64,000 bases of DNA from Gossypium raimondii. Its lineage: Eukaryota > Streptophyta > Magnoliopsida > Malvales > Malvaceae. Where the stretch lies: positions 992,001 through 1,056,000 of the forward strand of contig NC_068569.1 in assembly GCF_025698545.1 (NCBI RefSeq), written 5' to 3'. A program made the position numbers and the translations under genes. How positions within the stretch are numbered: position 1 is the stretch's first letter; the number at the start of each line of letters is the position of its first letter. Below, piece by piece: positions 49,801 to 61,938 of this stretch. The notes beneath the pieces were generated by a model, which was not told the origin of the DNA, did no database searches, and was given only the letters and a program-made list of their open reading frames with translations.

Positions 49801-50592
49801 TAATTTTTAAAATTATAAAGATAAGGACTATTAAAATAACAAAATTATATTTTTACTATCGTAAAAATTACAATTTAATCTTAGCCTGCCCTAAATTTTT
49901 TTCTAATTTTGTCCTTGATAGAAAGTGAATACATTTATCAACAAGTCATAATTTGGGTTTCAAAATAATCAAAGTTTGTTACCATAAAAGTACAAACATT
50001 AAAATTAACCAAATTAAAATATAATAACTAAATATGCAGCAAATTTTGAATATGAAATCTATCCTCTACAACATTGGCTTCAAAATTATATTTACGGTGT
50101 ATTTTTATTTTTACAATAAAACAAACATACATCTTGTTGGATAGAATGTTAAAAAATTCAATCGATTGAATATTAATATTTTTAACAATTTAATTTTTAA
50201 GCACGTTTGATAATCAATCATGAAACTATTAGATAGAGTTTTTTTCTAATAAGCATAGAAAATGATAAGTAAGATTATTTTATTTTATTTACGATTATAT
50301 TATCATTTTATCAAACAATTTAATTATATTTAATTTTAAATAAAATATCAAACATATTTTATAATTTAAATTTAACACTTAATTTTTCAATAATTATTTT
50401 TTTAATTTATCACACAAATTACAGAAAAATATCAGATTGCATTGGTGAATGGAAACCAGAACCTAAATTGAATTAACAAATATAATGAAATTATTATATA
50501 CAAATAAATTTAACAAAAATAAAACACAATAAATTCAACACAAGAAAACACAATAACCCATCAAAGGCCTAAGCACGTTGCTTTTTTCCTTT
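46851..50592. other. Large AT-rich intergenic region
   Basis: After the kinase promoter (to about 47,150) there are 3.4 kb of AT-rich DNA with many T and A runs. Around 49,250-49,660 composition is less extreme, and a phrase (GGAATTTTGCTAC.AGTCCTAA and relatives) occurs twice at about 49,475 and 49,521. It looks like a repeat remnant, but no ends could be defined. No gene is supported; the 60-codon frame at 49,262 has no recognised relative. Confidence 0.5.
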
Positions 50593-51012
50593 TTACGTGT
50601 AAGCCATGATTTCTCTTAAAGTAGCAGCCGAAGGAGATCGTGGCAACCTAGATGTAAAATTTCTGTTAGGAAACTCATTAATTTGACTATCTTCACCTCC
50701 ATTATCGAAATTCAACGCATAACTCGACGGATTGTATTGAAAATCTATTGAGCGTCGTCTTCTGTGAATAAAATTATAATTAGGATTATGGTTACGACGG
50801 TAATTAGGAAAATCATGTCCAATACGAGTAATCAAATTACGACATTTGTGTTTAAAAGTTTTAGGACTTGAAATAGGAGTTGAGTGAGGAGTAATTGGCA
50901 CACTCGAGATATGTTGATTGTGGTCATGGTGGTTGTGGTGACGGAGCCATTGAAGAGAAGATTTTAACTTTTGCTTTAAAGATGGATAAATTGATTCGTT
51001 TTCATTGCTCAT
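50593..51012 (-). CDS. Small basic plant protein, function unknown
   Basis: This is a single-exon frame of 139 residues beginning at a proper ATG (MSNENESIYP). It is rich in Ser, Asn, His and Arg. The middle has SPKTFKHKCRNLITRIGHDF and RRRRSIDF. The C-terminal part has NPSSYALNFDNG and then NFTSRLPRSPSAATLREI. The combination of a YALNFD motif and an Arg-Leu-Pro serine-rich end is one I associate with a plant-only family of short, intronless, uncharacterised proteins. No signal peptide or membrane segment is visible. The arginine cluster could be a nuclear signal (inference). Long AT-rich flanks and a codon use unlike random AT-rich sequence support a real gene. Confidence 0.75.
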   Translation of the reverse strand: MSNENESIYPSLKQKLKSSLQWLRHHNHHDHNQHISSVPITPHSTPISSPKTFKHKCRNLITRIGHDFPNYRRNHNPNYNFIHRRRRSIDFQYNPSSYALNFDNGGEDSQINEFPNRNFTSRLPRSPSAATLREIMAYT

Positions 51013-52081
51013 TATTTTATCTTATATTTTTTCACTTTTCTTATAAATAAAAGAAAGAAAAACTTTTATTTATATATTTTTCAAAAATGGTGGAAATTGA
51101 AATAGTGTAGGGATAAGATAAAATTACCAAAAATTGTACGAATCCTACGTAAATAAAGGAACAATTAAGAGGTTATTATTTGGAGAGTTAAAACTAATGT
51201 TTTCTGTAATTTTAGGGAAAATTCAGTGTAGATTAAAGATTTTACTGTTTTGTGATTTTGTAATTTTAGGGAATATTTCTTTATTTAAATATATTGTATT
51301 TAGCTTGAAATTCGATTTCTATAACTAATATGATTTTTCAGTTAAATAATAAATTTTATTTTTCCATTTTAAGCACAATCATAAAAATAAAAATATATAT
51401 AAAGAATAGTTTATTATTTAAATTAATAGTGAACTTTAAAAACAAAGTAATGAGAGATTTATTTAAAAATAGAGATGCTTTTAAGAGTAATTAATTATAT
51501 TATTGATATTACATAACAATTCTAAGTCTTTTTAAAATATTGTTGATTAATATATAAAAACTCGGATAAATAAATGATAATATATAATTATCATTATTAT
51601 TATTATCACAAATCTTCCGCTTTTTTTCCGTCAAGAAAAGCGATTACGTCTACCGGCTGCTGAAAACAGGCTTATCAAGCTGCAGTCTGACCAATAATTT
51701 AAATATAAATATCATTAATGATCATTTTTAAAGTCTGACTGAATGGCTTTTCTGTTATACAAAGAGATTATCGTATTACTAATCATCTAAATCAACCCAA
51801 AATCTGTCGTGATAATGAAATTGGTTACTATAGAAAAGGGATTAAATTCAAGGATAAGATATGTATTTAAATTTAAATACAATAGTAACAATGAATTACG
51901 AAATAAAAATAATTAAATGTATATCTAATCAATAATTAAAATCTATTAAAATTATTTATATTAGATTATAAAATTAAAAATTAAAAATTTATTTATACTA
52001 AAATAATTAATTAAAAATATAAATATATATAAAAAGCTTTCGATCGAGTTCGAGTGAATTCGCTCGATCTTTTGATGGCAA
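51013..52081. other. AT-rich spacer left of the tandem duplication
   Basis: This holds the promoter region of the small protein gene and then AT-rich DNA. The DNA before 52,082 has no counterpart before 58,561, which fixes the left edge of the duplicated unit. I see no gene. Confidence 0.5.
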
Positions 52082-52410
52082 ATGTATCTTATTTTATTTA
52101 AATGTAATAAAAATATTTTTTTTAGTTTAAATAGTAGATGTGGACAATCGGAATCGCATATTAATTTATATAATTTTATTTTATGGTTTGACATTAAATA
52201 AATGTTGCATGTGGATGGCTTGGAACCATTTTAAATAACTGGAAACCGACAAAATATATGGAATAAAAGCTTATTAGTTCAAACTAGAAAGCCAAACTTG
52301 AAAATAAAATTTGTTCAAACTCAATTTATTTACGGCCATATTCGAAAACTTGATTTAAACTCTCAGATAAGGAGTTATGGCTCTTATTTATTTGAATACT
52401 GTTAAAGCAT

Positions 52411-54975
52411 TCAAGCAACTGCTTCAGCAGCAGTGGAGACCTTCTGGAGGACAAATATAGGATCTCCCACTTTAACCAGCTTTGCCTTCCCTTCAGTCAA
52501 ACTTTCCTTGCAAACCATGTTCTGCCCGAAATAGATCTGCAATTCATCAGAACGTACTCAAAACGGATCGTTTGCGGGTGAGAGGGCATTACAGCAAAAA
52601 AAATGTTCCGAATTTTCATCTTAGTGGTCTTACCTCTCCTTGTTGTTTCTTGTCCGGTCGCAAGACCTTACCGGACCTGTATTTCATAAGAGTTTCATTC
52701 GGCTCTGGACCAGCAATTGCGGTGTCTTGATTGATTGTAGGCACCTGAATAATGCACCATCATCTTTTTAAACATTAACATGCTTAAGCATATGATATAT
52801 AGTTATTAATATCGTAAGATACTCTATATGTATAGTTCAATACGATTCGATTCACAATCAAAATCACTAGGTATCTATATAGAGAACTGGTTTTTAGCAT
52901 TGAATACCTTGAAATCCATTGCAATTTACAATATTCTTAAGATAACAGTACTTCTCGTAATATAAGCAGAAAATGCAGAAAGGGTAGCTTTTATACCTTA
53001 CAGCGGGAGCATAGTCTCACGCCTTGAAATGAAAATTGGCTTATTTTAATCTCAGTCCATAGGTCTTCGGAGAACGGTTCACAGCCGTCAACAAGGATGC
53101 TATAATGAGCACAAAAAATTATGTAATAAAGTTGTAAATAATACAGAAAAAGAGTAAAGCAGAGGTGATTAAACTTAAACAAATGTTTTCCATTGGAAAT
53201 AACATGAGAGAATATTGAAATTTAGAGGATTAACTGGATCCTGATGAAAGGACATGCTAAATAAAAACCAAAAGACATGGTATGAGCCTGAGAAAGGGGC
53301 GAAAAAAGTACTTGGGTCTGAAACGGTTCATGGGTACAGGCTCCTTCAGAAGCTTGTTCAGTTCGTCCAAAGATCCCTGCAAGAATTTGTACTTATAATA
53401 TCAAGTTTAAGCTTTGTTAATTTATATTGATGTCATCATCATCATCATCATCATCATCAGTTATGAAAAAAAAAACCATTGTTTCCAAAACTAACCTGAG
53501 ATACTAACATGAAAGGGAACATGTCAGAAAACATTATGGAATACCCTTGAGCATACACAGGATTCACAGGCCTAGTTTCTGATGCTGCATTTATTAAATA
53601 ATGTTGTAACCAAATTGTTAGCCATATAAATTGGAGACTTAAAAACTATCTTAATATGCAAAGCTATCACAACATGGCTGTAGAATTTATATAGTTAATT
53701 GAAATCAAACCAACCTGCATTAAAACGAACCATCCTACTGGGTTTCCCGAGATAATTTGTAAACCATTTTGAAGCCTCATCACCCTCATCTAATGCAGAG
53801 CCGGACCACTCCCAAACTGAAACACCATCAGACACTTTTGGTGGTTTGCAAAGAGAAATCTTGAGTAAATCCATTCCGGGTGCTTTTATTTCTGCGAATG
53901 AAAGCATATAATGGTCACGACTCATGAAAAATAAAAGGAAATAGGAAATCACAATTTGAATGCTTTAGACAATTTGCCTGCATAAAACAAATAACTCATA
54001 CTAAGATTTCTACTATTAGAGATTTGATAGTTTGTCTCATACAAATAATTTTGCCATGTAAAAACACACTATTCTGTTTAATATGAGCATTATATAATGC
54101 AATATCTGCAGTAACTAAGTTGTCTTAAAGATTAATGAGGTACAGATAATGATGAGTTGGTTTACCCAAATAGGAGGTCTTGGTAGGTTCCCAGCCCTCT
54201 GAAAAGGCCTCAGCTGGCAGGTTCACCTCAACTAGAGCAAGCTTTGGTTCAACCCTTTGAGTATATGCCCTGCCTCTCTGATTCACAACAAGCCATTGCC
54301 GATCCCATCGAAACCCTGTACATGCATCAACAGAGGAACATAAGAAATAAATCAGCCATGCTTGCAAGTTAGCCATGGAGAATAAATTGAACAAATTGAC
54401 AGATGGTTGAGGCAACTGGATACGCCAAATCAAGCTAACTACACTGTTTAAGAAAATCAAGAATAATTCCCAAAATTACATAAAAAAAGTGATCCAATAT
54501 AACAAGCACTGTAGCTATCACTTAATCATAGTTATTGTTTCTAATGTTATTTGGGTTAAGCTAATGAACCAGTGATAAGACAGAAAACTATGACTGGGAG
54601 TGAGGTTAAAAATTTTGGGAATAGCACCAAAAAAAAAAAGCAATAAAAAATAAAAATGAAAACCAAAATTTCCTTGTAAGTATTAAAGCTGGAGTTGCAG
54701 AGAAATACATTAAGACAGTGTTAGCAAATGAAGTGCAGGTGAAAACACCATAATATAAGAACAACAAGGCTAATAATTGATAAATATAAAGCGCAGAAAA
54801 AAACTCACAGCCGGGACCTTGAAGAGATGGAAAAAAAAGGAGTACCAGTAGGAGTGAGGGGTGCATGTGGAACAGAAATTCCACGGCATGATTTTACGGG
54901 ATAGATAAAGATTGATGATATCTTAGCATCAGCAACAGCAGCAGCAGCAGCAGATGATGCATCAGTCTTCTCCAT
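52411..54975 (-). CDS. Mitochondrial amidoxime-reducing-component-like MOSC protein, copy A
   Basis: I read eight exons: 54,975-54,846, 54,315-54,166, 53,891-53,715, 53,584-53,496, 53,376-53,312, 53,099-52,997, 52,744-52,634 and 52,536-52,411. Phases fit, giving 316 residues. It is a molybdenum-cofactor enzyme of the mARC family, which reduces N-hydroxylated compounds with cytochrome b5 partners (family knowledge). An alanine run follows the start, then the MOSC N-terminal barrel (IFIYPVKSCRGISV, FRWDRQWLVVN) and the MOSC domain (NRFRPNILVDGCEPFSEDLW). GVRLCSRCKVPTI contains the conserved cysteine expected to hold the cofactor (about Cys237). It matches Arabidopsis At5g44720. The start is the ATG of MEKTDASS; the frame is open upstream but has no in-frame ATG. 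It is intact and lies in tandem with copy B. Confidence 0.93.
53434..53459. repeat. ATC/CAT microsatellite in an mARC intron (copy A)
   Basis: About eight to nine CAT units lie in the intron between exons 4 and 5. The same repeat sits at 59,928-59,953 in copy B at similar length, so it predates the duplication. Confidence 0.9.
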
Positions 54976-55789
54976 GCCTCTTTCTTCTTTCGGACAAAGA
55001 GACAATCTTGAGTTTCCAAGCAAAAACAGGTAGTCTGTATGTTTAAGAAGTCTTCTTAAAAACCACTGACTTTGAACCACATGAATTCATTTCCTTTACA
55101 TGGAAACTTCCAAACTGAATTTGGATTTTTGCACAATGGGATCAGAACGGTGGACCGCCCTCTATACAAAGTGGCCCTGCCTCCAGCCCACATCCTTTTC
55201 TAACACACGTTACTATTTTCTTTTTCCTTTTTCGGTTACAATTTCCAAGAGGGCAATCCAATTGTAACCTCCATTTTATTTTAAAATATGCTTTTACCTC
55301 TTTCAGATTTATTCATTCTTTTTTATTTTTAAAATTTTAATTTTAAAATTTATTTATTAAATTTATTGATGTGATATTTTAACATAAAACAAATAATTAG
55401 TGGTTATATAATAAAAATACCGTTATAAACTTGAATTTAACCAAAGCATTTTAATTGTATTCACAATTGTAATTAGGTTTTAAATCTAAGAAATAGAAAA
55501 TTTAAATTCCAAATGTAAATATTTTAATCTCACTAAAATTAAGGTTAATTAATACTTCAATACAAATAAAAAAGGTTAATTTTGTCCTACCAAACATTTT
55601 TACTTTTCAAGAAAGCAAGTTTTCAGGAAAAAAATCCCATTACTTGTGGGAAATAACTCAGTTACATTCGAAAGAAAATCAACTAATTTTTGTTAAATTT
55701 ATTGAAAAATGATAACATTCCATCGTATCAAACATCCTATAAGAGTTCAATAGTAAACTGTCTAAAATCCTATCGAGTTAAAAACTAAT
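54976..55789. other. mARC copy A promoter and spacer to the PTAC14 relic
   Basis: The first 450 bases are the promoter side of mARC copy A and are shared with copy B. At about 55,422 homology ends because copy B is interrupted by an LTR. The remainder (55,423-55,789) is AT-rich and leads into the 3' end of the PTAC14 relic. No gene is seen. Confidence 0.55.
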
Positions 55790-58560
55790 CTAAAACAATA
55801 TACGCTCTTGATAGATGTCCAATGCCTCGATAACCTTCTCGATGAATAGTTTCCGGTGCAATCTGTACCTGAATATGTAAAAAGGTAAGAGAGACTTCAA
55901 CTCGGACTGTAATTAAGAATTAAAACCTTAATGCATGAGAGGAAAAGGTATGTTATGTCAGAATCACATACTTGATTGCTGTTTCAAGTGTCCTCCTTGC
56001 TTCTGGCATAGATGGAAAGATGGAAAACTGAAGGAGTAGAAAACTAGAAGGATAGAAAATATAATTTTTCTTTCATAATCTCTTCATTTTCTCTCCTCTT
56101 ATTTTTCCAATTTGGAAGGATTGGTTTTTATGCGATAGAAAATGGTCATCCCTCCCATTTTCTTTTCTCTCACTTTTCTTTCAAACCAAGCACACTCAAA
56201 ATTTATTTTCCTTCCACTTTTCCACTCCATCCTCCATCCCTCCACTTTTGCACCTAACCAAGCACACCCTAAAAGTTGAAGCTAATTACCACAGATGATG
56301 AGAATCCATATCGTTGCATGAGCATCTGATTTTGCTGTCCATTCATGTAATTGATGGTCATCTGTTAACATTATGGAATTGTAGATACATATCCCATAAT
56401 GTAAATAAAAAACACTTAGGATCTAACATGGTTGATGGCTTTAAAAGGCAAACAGCAAAGACAACACAAAGCAGGCTAAACTTTATCACAAACTAAATGC
56501 TCCAATAGCTACAAAGAGACCAAAAAGACTACAAATAAACGATGGCTGGACCGCCCCTTGATGTTGAAAATTCACTTGAACAACATTAGAATTTAAAGAG
56601 AATATGGAATAACAATACCTCCTCTCCTTTTCTAATCCTCTGTCCAGCGTTTATCATCACCTCAACCATGCGATCCTTAAAACGCCAATGGAGAAAACAG
56701 TTTGGCTGAAATGAATGATTTAGCATGTCTGCGCTGACAAATGGATACACATCAAAAAGCATATTAAAATATTAGATAAGTAAGAGAAATAATAACTTAA
56801 AGGAAATATGATGGCAGTCAATTTGTAGATAAGGCAGGGAGGTATTAGTGATGCCAAAACAGGCCAAAGCTTTGGTCGAAAAAGACAATAAATGAAGGAG
56901 AAACAGTTGAAAGGAATGGTCTACAAGAAAAACAAAAAATCTTGTCAAGCCCTGCATTACTTTTAACTTTTTGACCAGCCATCATAGACAAGAAGGCATA
57001 GAAATGAAAAATAGAGGAGCCCCATGCAGCAAGATCACCAGACCAGCATAGGGAATTAGCATATTTGCATCTTGAACTAGTGCACCGATCCTAACTTGCA
57101 TGTTAATGCATCGTGACTGTGCAATGCTAACAGCCCAAATGAATCTCTCAGGATCACGAGCAAGGCGCTTTATTTTCAGAGGAACACCGGAATGCTGAGC
57201 GAGGTTAAGCACACAAACAAGTCATATTAGAGTGAGCAAGAACTTCTTTGAAGAAACGAGAGGTAAAATGTTTATTGTCATAATGATAGATGGGTTGCTT
57301 ATACCCAGTTCTTTTCCCAAAATTCTAAGGCTCTTAATTGTTGATTTTTCATAGTTGAAACAAGATCAGGATCCTGCAGCTGTGAGAGGTCGTCCTGCAA
57401 GGATTGAGCAAGCTGTGAGTACAACAAGTTGCTTCCCACATAGTTACTCTTAGAATTATGCTAAAATCCCAATCCTTTGCCATTTAACAACCATAACCAA
57501 TGCTTTAATGCTATCATTAAGATATGTCACTCCCACCATTAATTCATCAAAGACAAAAACTGTAATTTAGCAAAACATAGAAGGGAACTCGAAATAAAGT
57601 AAAAAGCAAGAAAATACACACACCTCAGTAGCAAGAAGCAAGCTAGTGCACTCATCAGCACTAGGTAAGAAGTCTCCATATAGTTGCCAAAAGTTATCCT
57701 CCTTATCAAATGCATACAAGAGAAGGCATGCCAATCTCAGATCCCAATCTGTCAGCCAAGAAAGACGCCATGAATTACATTGAAGAACAGCGCAATTAGT
57801 GTTATAGTACAAACCAAATAGTGTGCTAGTGAATTCACCAAATTTGAACAATAAATGCAGAAAACTTGAAATGATAATTTAAGTCTTTCATATAAAGGAA
57901 AATTCGAATTACCTCAGGATTGGTTGAGTTTATGATATCAAATATGGGATGACCTAGTGGCACTATATCCGGGAAGAACATCCATGGCAACTTCTGCCTT
58001 ATTGTCAACATCAATTCCAAAGGTATTTCCATAATTACCTGTTCAGTCAAGTATTGAAAGCATAGTTACCAACACATACACACAGATATCATAGCAAGAG
58101 AATATATGGTAGAAAAGGGTTACAGTGAGAATTTAGAAGCAAATGACAAAAGTGAAACAGACTCTAGCACAACGAAGAGGTTCAACATCTTTGGAGGCAT
58201 AGACTCCAAAACCATCAGGACCTTCCTTAAACTCAATTCCATAAGCTCTCATACTTCGAACATAACCTATCTTGTAGAAATCAGGGTCCGCAGGCTCCAA
58301 CTATAAAGGAAAACAAAAGCAACTGAATGATTTTAAAAACCCAAAATGGAAAAAAAAGTAATAGGAAGAGTGAATTGATAAGCCATGAGCATATACCTGA
58401 GAAGGAGATTCTTGAACTGGGGTAGGCTGAAAGAGTGGAAACGAAGGAGTTTCAATCTCAAACAATACTTGGTCGCTGGTGCTGGTGACCACCCATGACT
58501 ATGAAAATGAGTACGACGAGATTCTCTTTCTGGACAAGCATAGGTGAAGCACCCACTGAC
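55790..58560 (-). pseudogene. PTAC14: Truncated PTAC14 (SET-domain plastid transcription-associated protein) copy
   Basis: Minus-strand exons match Arabidopsis PTAC14: 58,560-58,397 (partial), 58,300-58,163, 58,038-57,913, 57,752-57,624, 57,394-57,305, 57,194-57,044, 56,728-56,619, 56,361-56,290, a scrap near 56,010-55,972 and the last exon 55,868-55,790 ending DIYQERILF. Intact PTAC14 is part of the plastid-encoded RNA polymerase complex (established). Recognisable parts include DPDFYKIGYVRSMRAYG, PWMFFPDIVPLGHPIFDI and DMLNHSFQPNCFLHW (SET core). Decay is clear: the start and most of the transit peptide are missing at the duplication junction (58,560/58,561). The acceptor before exon 4 reads TG where AG is needed for frame. 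The large exon from VNPWD to about LLDS is gone, replaced by an insert at 56,011-56,270. Two donors are GTCTG. It is a non-functional partial copy. Confidence 0.9.
56011..56270. mobile_element. Transposon-like insert replacing a PTAC14 exon
   Basis: This pyrimidine-rich block of about 260 bases lies between PTAC14 exon 8 and the scrap of the exon ending in TAIK. Its right end reads CTAACCAAGCACACCC, and an internal AAACCAAGCACACTC repeats the phrase. On the minus strand this is GGGTGTGCTTGGTT, a terminus style seen in plant MITEs (from memory). The expected matching left end is not clear, so the element may be incomplete. Confidence 0.4.
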
Positions 58561-61500
58561 ATGTATCTTATTTTATTTAAATGTAATAAAAATATATTTT
58601 TTTTAATTTTAAATAGTAGATGTGGACAATCGGAATCGCATATTAATTTATATAATTTTATTTTATGGTTTGACATTAAATATATGTTGCATGTGGATGG
58701 CCTTTACCCGGCTAGGAACCATTTTAAATAACTGGAAACCGACAAAATATATGGAATAAAAGCTTATTAGTTCAAACTAGAAAGCCAAACTTGAAAATAA
58801 AATTTGTTCAAACTCAATTTATTTACGGCCATATTCAAAAACTTGATTTAAAGTCTCAGATAAGGAGTTATGGCTCTTATTTATTTGAATACTGTTAAAA
58901 GCATTCAAGCAACTGCTTCAGCAGCAGTGGAGACTTTCTGGAGGACAAATATAGGATCTCCCACTTTAACCAGCTTTGCCTTCCCTTCAGTCAAACTTTC
59001 CTTGCAAACCATGTTCTGCCCAAAATAGATCTGCAATATCATCAGAACGTATTCAAAACGGATCATTTGCGGGTGAGAGGGCATTACAGCAAAAAAATGT
59101 TCCGAATTTTCATCTTAGTGGTCTTACCTTTCCTTGTTGTTTCTTGTCCGGTCGCAAGACCTTATCCGACCTGTATTTCATAAGAGTTTCATTCGGCTCT
59201 GGACCAGCAATTGCGGTTTCTTGATTGATTGTAGGCACCTGAATAATGCACCATCATCTTTTTAAACATTAACATGCTTAGGCATATGATATATAGCTAT
59301 TAATATCGTAAGATACTCTATATGTATAGTTTCAATACGATTCGATTCACAATCAAAATCACTAGGTATCTATATAGAGAACTGGTTTTTAGCATTGAAT
59401 ACCTTGAAATCCATTGCAATTTACAATATTCTTAAGATAACAGTACTTCTCGTAACATAAGCAGAAAATGCAGAAAGGGTAGCTTTTACACCTTACAGCG
59501 GGAGCATAGTCTCACACCTTGAAATGAAAATTGGCTTATTTTAATCTCAGTCCATAGGTCTTCAGAGAACGGTTCACAGCCGTCAACAAGGATGCTATAA
59601 TGAGCACGAAAAATTATGTAATAAAGTTGTAAATAATACAGAAAAAGAGTAAAGCAGAGGTGATTAAACTTGAACAAATGTTTTCCATTGGAAATAACAT
59701 GAGAGAATATTGAAATTTAGAGGATTAACTGGATCCTGATGAAAGGACATGCTAAATAAAAACCAAGAGACATGGTATGAGCCTGAGAAAGGGGCGAAAA
59801 AAGTACTTGGGTCTGAAACGGTTCATGGGTACAGGCTCCTTCAGAAGCTTGTTCAGTTCGTCCAAAGATCCCTGCAAGCATTTGTACTTATAACATCAAG
59901 TTTGAGCTTTGTTAATTTATATTGATATCATCATCATCATCATCATCATCATCAGTTATGAAAATAAAAAACATTGTTTCCAAAACTAACCTGAGATGCT
60001 AACATGAAAGGGAACATGTCAGAAAACATTATGGAATACCCTTGAGCATACACAGGATCCACAGGCCTAGTTTCTGATGCTGCATTTATTAAATAATGTT
60101 GTAACCAAATTGTTAGCCATATAAATTGGAGACTTAAAAACTATCTTAATATGCAAAGCTATCACAACATGGCTGTAGCATTTATATAGTTAATTGAAAT
60201 CAAACCAACCTGCATTAAAACGAACCATCCTACTGGGTTTCCCGAGATAATTTGTAAACCATTTTGAAGCCTCATCACCCTCATCTAATGCAGAGCCGGA
60301 CCACTCCCAAACTGAAACACCATCAGACACTTTTGGTGGTTTGCAAAGAGAAATCTTGAGTAAATCCATTCCGGGTGCTTTTATTTCTGCGAATGAAAGC
60401 ATATAATGGTCACGACTCATGAAAAATAAAAGGAAATAGGAAATCACAATTTGAATGCTTTAGACAATTTGCCTGCATAAAACAAATAACTCAAACTAAG
60501 ATTTCTGCTATTAGAGATTTGATAGTTTGTCTCATACAAATAATTTTGCCATGTAAAAACACACTATTCTGTTTAATATGAGCATTATATAATGCAATAT
60601 CTGCAGTAACTAAGTTGTCTTAAAGATTAATGAGGTACAGATAATGATGAGTTGGTTTACCCAAATAGGAGGTCTTGGTAGGTTCCCAGCCCTCTGAAAA
60701 GGCCTCAGCTGGCAGGTTCACCTCAACTAGAGCAAGCTTTGGTTCAACCCTTTGAGTATATGCCCTGCCTCTCTGATTCACAACAAGCCATTGCCGATCC
60801 CATCGAAACCCTGTACATGCATCAACAGAGGAACATAAGAAATAAATCAGCCATGCTTGCAAGTTAGCCATGGAGAATAAATTGAACAAATTGACAGATG
60901 GTTGAGGCAACTGGATACGCCAAATCAAGCTAACTAAACTGTTTAAGAAAATCAAGAATAATTCCCAAAATTACATAAAAAAAAGTGATCCAATATAACA
61001 AGCACTGTAGCTATCACTTAATCATAGTTATTGTTTCTAATGTTATTTGGGTTAAGCTAATGAACCAGTGACAAGACAGAAAACTATGACTGGGAGTGAG
61101 GTTAAAAATTTTGGGAATAGCACCAAAAAAAAAGCAATAAAAAATAAAAATGAAAACCAAAATTTCCTTGTAAGTATTAAAGCTGGAGTTGCAGAGAAAT
61201 ACATTAAGACAGTGTTAGCAAATGAAGTGCAGGTGAAAACACCATAATATAAGAACAACAAGGCTAATAATTGATAAATATAAAGCGCAGAAAAAAACTC
61301 ACAGCCGGGACCTTGAAGAGATGGAAAAAAAAGGAGTACCAGTAGGAGTGAGGGGTGCATGTGGAACAGAAATTCCACGGCATGATTTTACGGGATAGAT
61401 AAAGATTGATGATATCTTAGCATCAGCAACAGCAGCAGCAGCAGATGATGCATCAGTCTTCTCCATGCCTCTTTCTTCTTTCGGACAAAGAGATAATCTT

Positions 61501-61938
61501 GAGTTTCCAAGCAAAGACAGGTAGTCTGTATGTTTAAGAAGTCGTCTTCTTAAAAACCGCTGTCTTTGAACTCGATTCCCTATCAAACCACATGAATTTC
61601 ATTTCTTTTACATGGAAACTTCCAAACTGAATTTGGATTTTTGCACAATGGGATCAGAACGGTGGACCGCCCTCTATACAAAGTGGCCCTGCCTCCAGGC
61701 CCACACCCTTTTCTAACATACGTTACTATTTTCTTTTTCCTTTTTCGGTTACAATTTCCAAGAGGGCAATCCAATTGTAACCCCCATTTTATTTTAAAAT
61801 ATGCTTTTACCTCTTTCAGATTTATTCATTCTTTTTTATTTTTAAAATTTTAATTTTATTTTAAAATTTATTTATTAAATTTATTGATGTGATATTTTAA
61901 AATAAAATAAATATTTAGTGGTTATATAATAAAAAATA
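58561..61938. repeat. Tandem duplication, second copy of the shared segment
   Basis: This is the second copy of the segment at 52,082-55,422. The left junction is sharp: ATGTATCTTATTTT follows PTAC14-derived sequence directly. At the right, homology breaks at the LTR that starts at 61,939, so the true end of this unit may lie beyond that element, outside the window. Small differences include one alanine codon fewer and a few replaced residues in the gene. Confidence 0.95.
58905..61466 (-). CDS. Mitochondrial amidoxime-reducing-component-like MOSC protein, copy B
   Basis: I read eight exons with the structure of copy A: 61,466-61,340, 60,810-60,661, 60,386-60,210, 60,079-59,991, 59,871-59,807, 59,594-59,492, 59,238-59,128 and 59,030-58,905. 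All phases fit, giving 315 residues. All MOSC features of copy A are kept, including the CSRCKVPTI cysteine. Visible changes are one alanine fewer in the N-terminal run, Asp to Glu after TINQ, RSGKV to RSDKV, and GE to GK at the end of exon 7. Both copies keep open frames and splice sites, so both could be active. The upstream region is shared for about 470 bases, so the promoters may be similar except where the LTR sits 5' of this copy. Confidence 0.92.

Larger units (their letters stand above)
52082..55422. repeat. Tandem duplication, first copy of the shared segment
   Basis: From 52,082 (ATGTATCTTATTTT) to about 55,422 the DNA matches 58,561 to about 61,938 almost base for base, introns included. 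The offset is about 6,495 bp through most of its length. Differences are single bases and small indels. The copy holds mARC gene A plus flanks. Conservation of introns and intergenic DNA shows a recent DNA-level duplication, not a retrocopy. Confidence 0.95.

Noticed and set aside
54976-55080. N-terminal extension of mARC copy A (a possible targeting peptide)
   Set aside because: The upstream frame is open but has no ATG. Copy B differs there by indels, while the sequence from MEKTDASS on is conserved.
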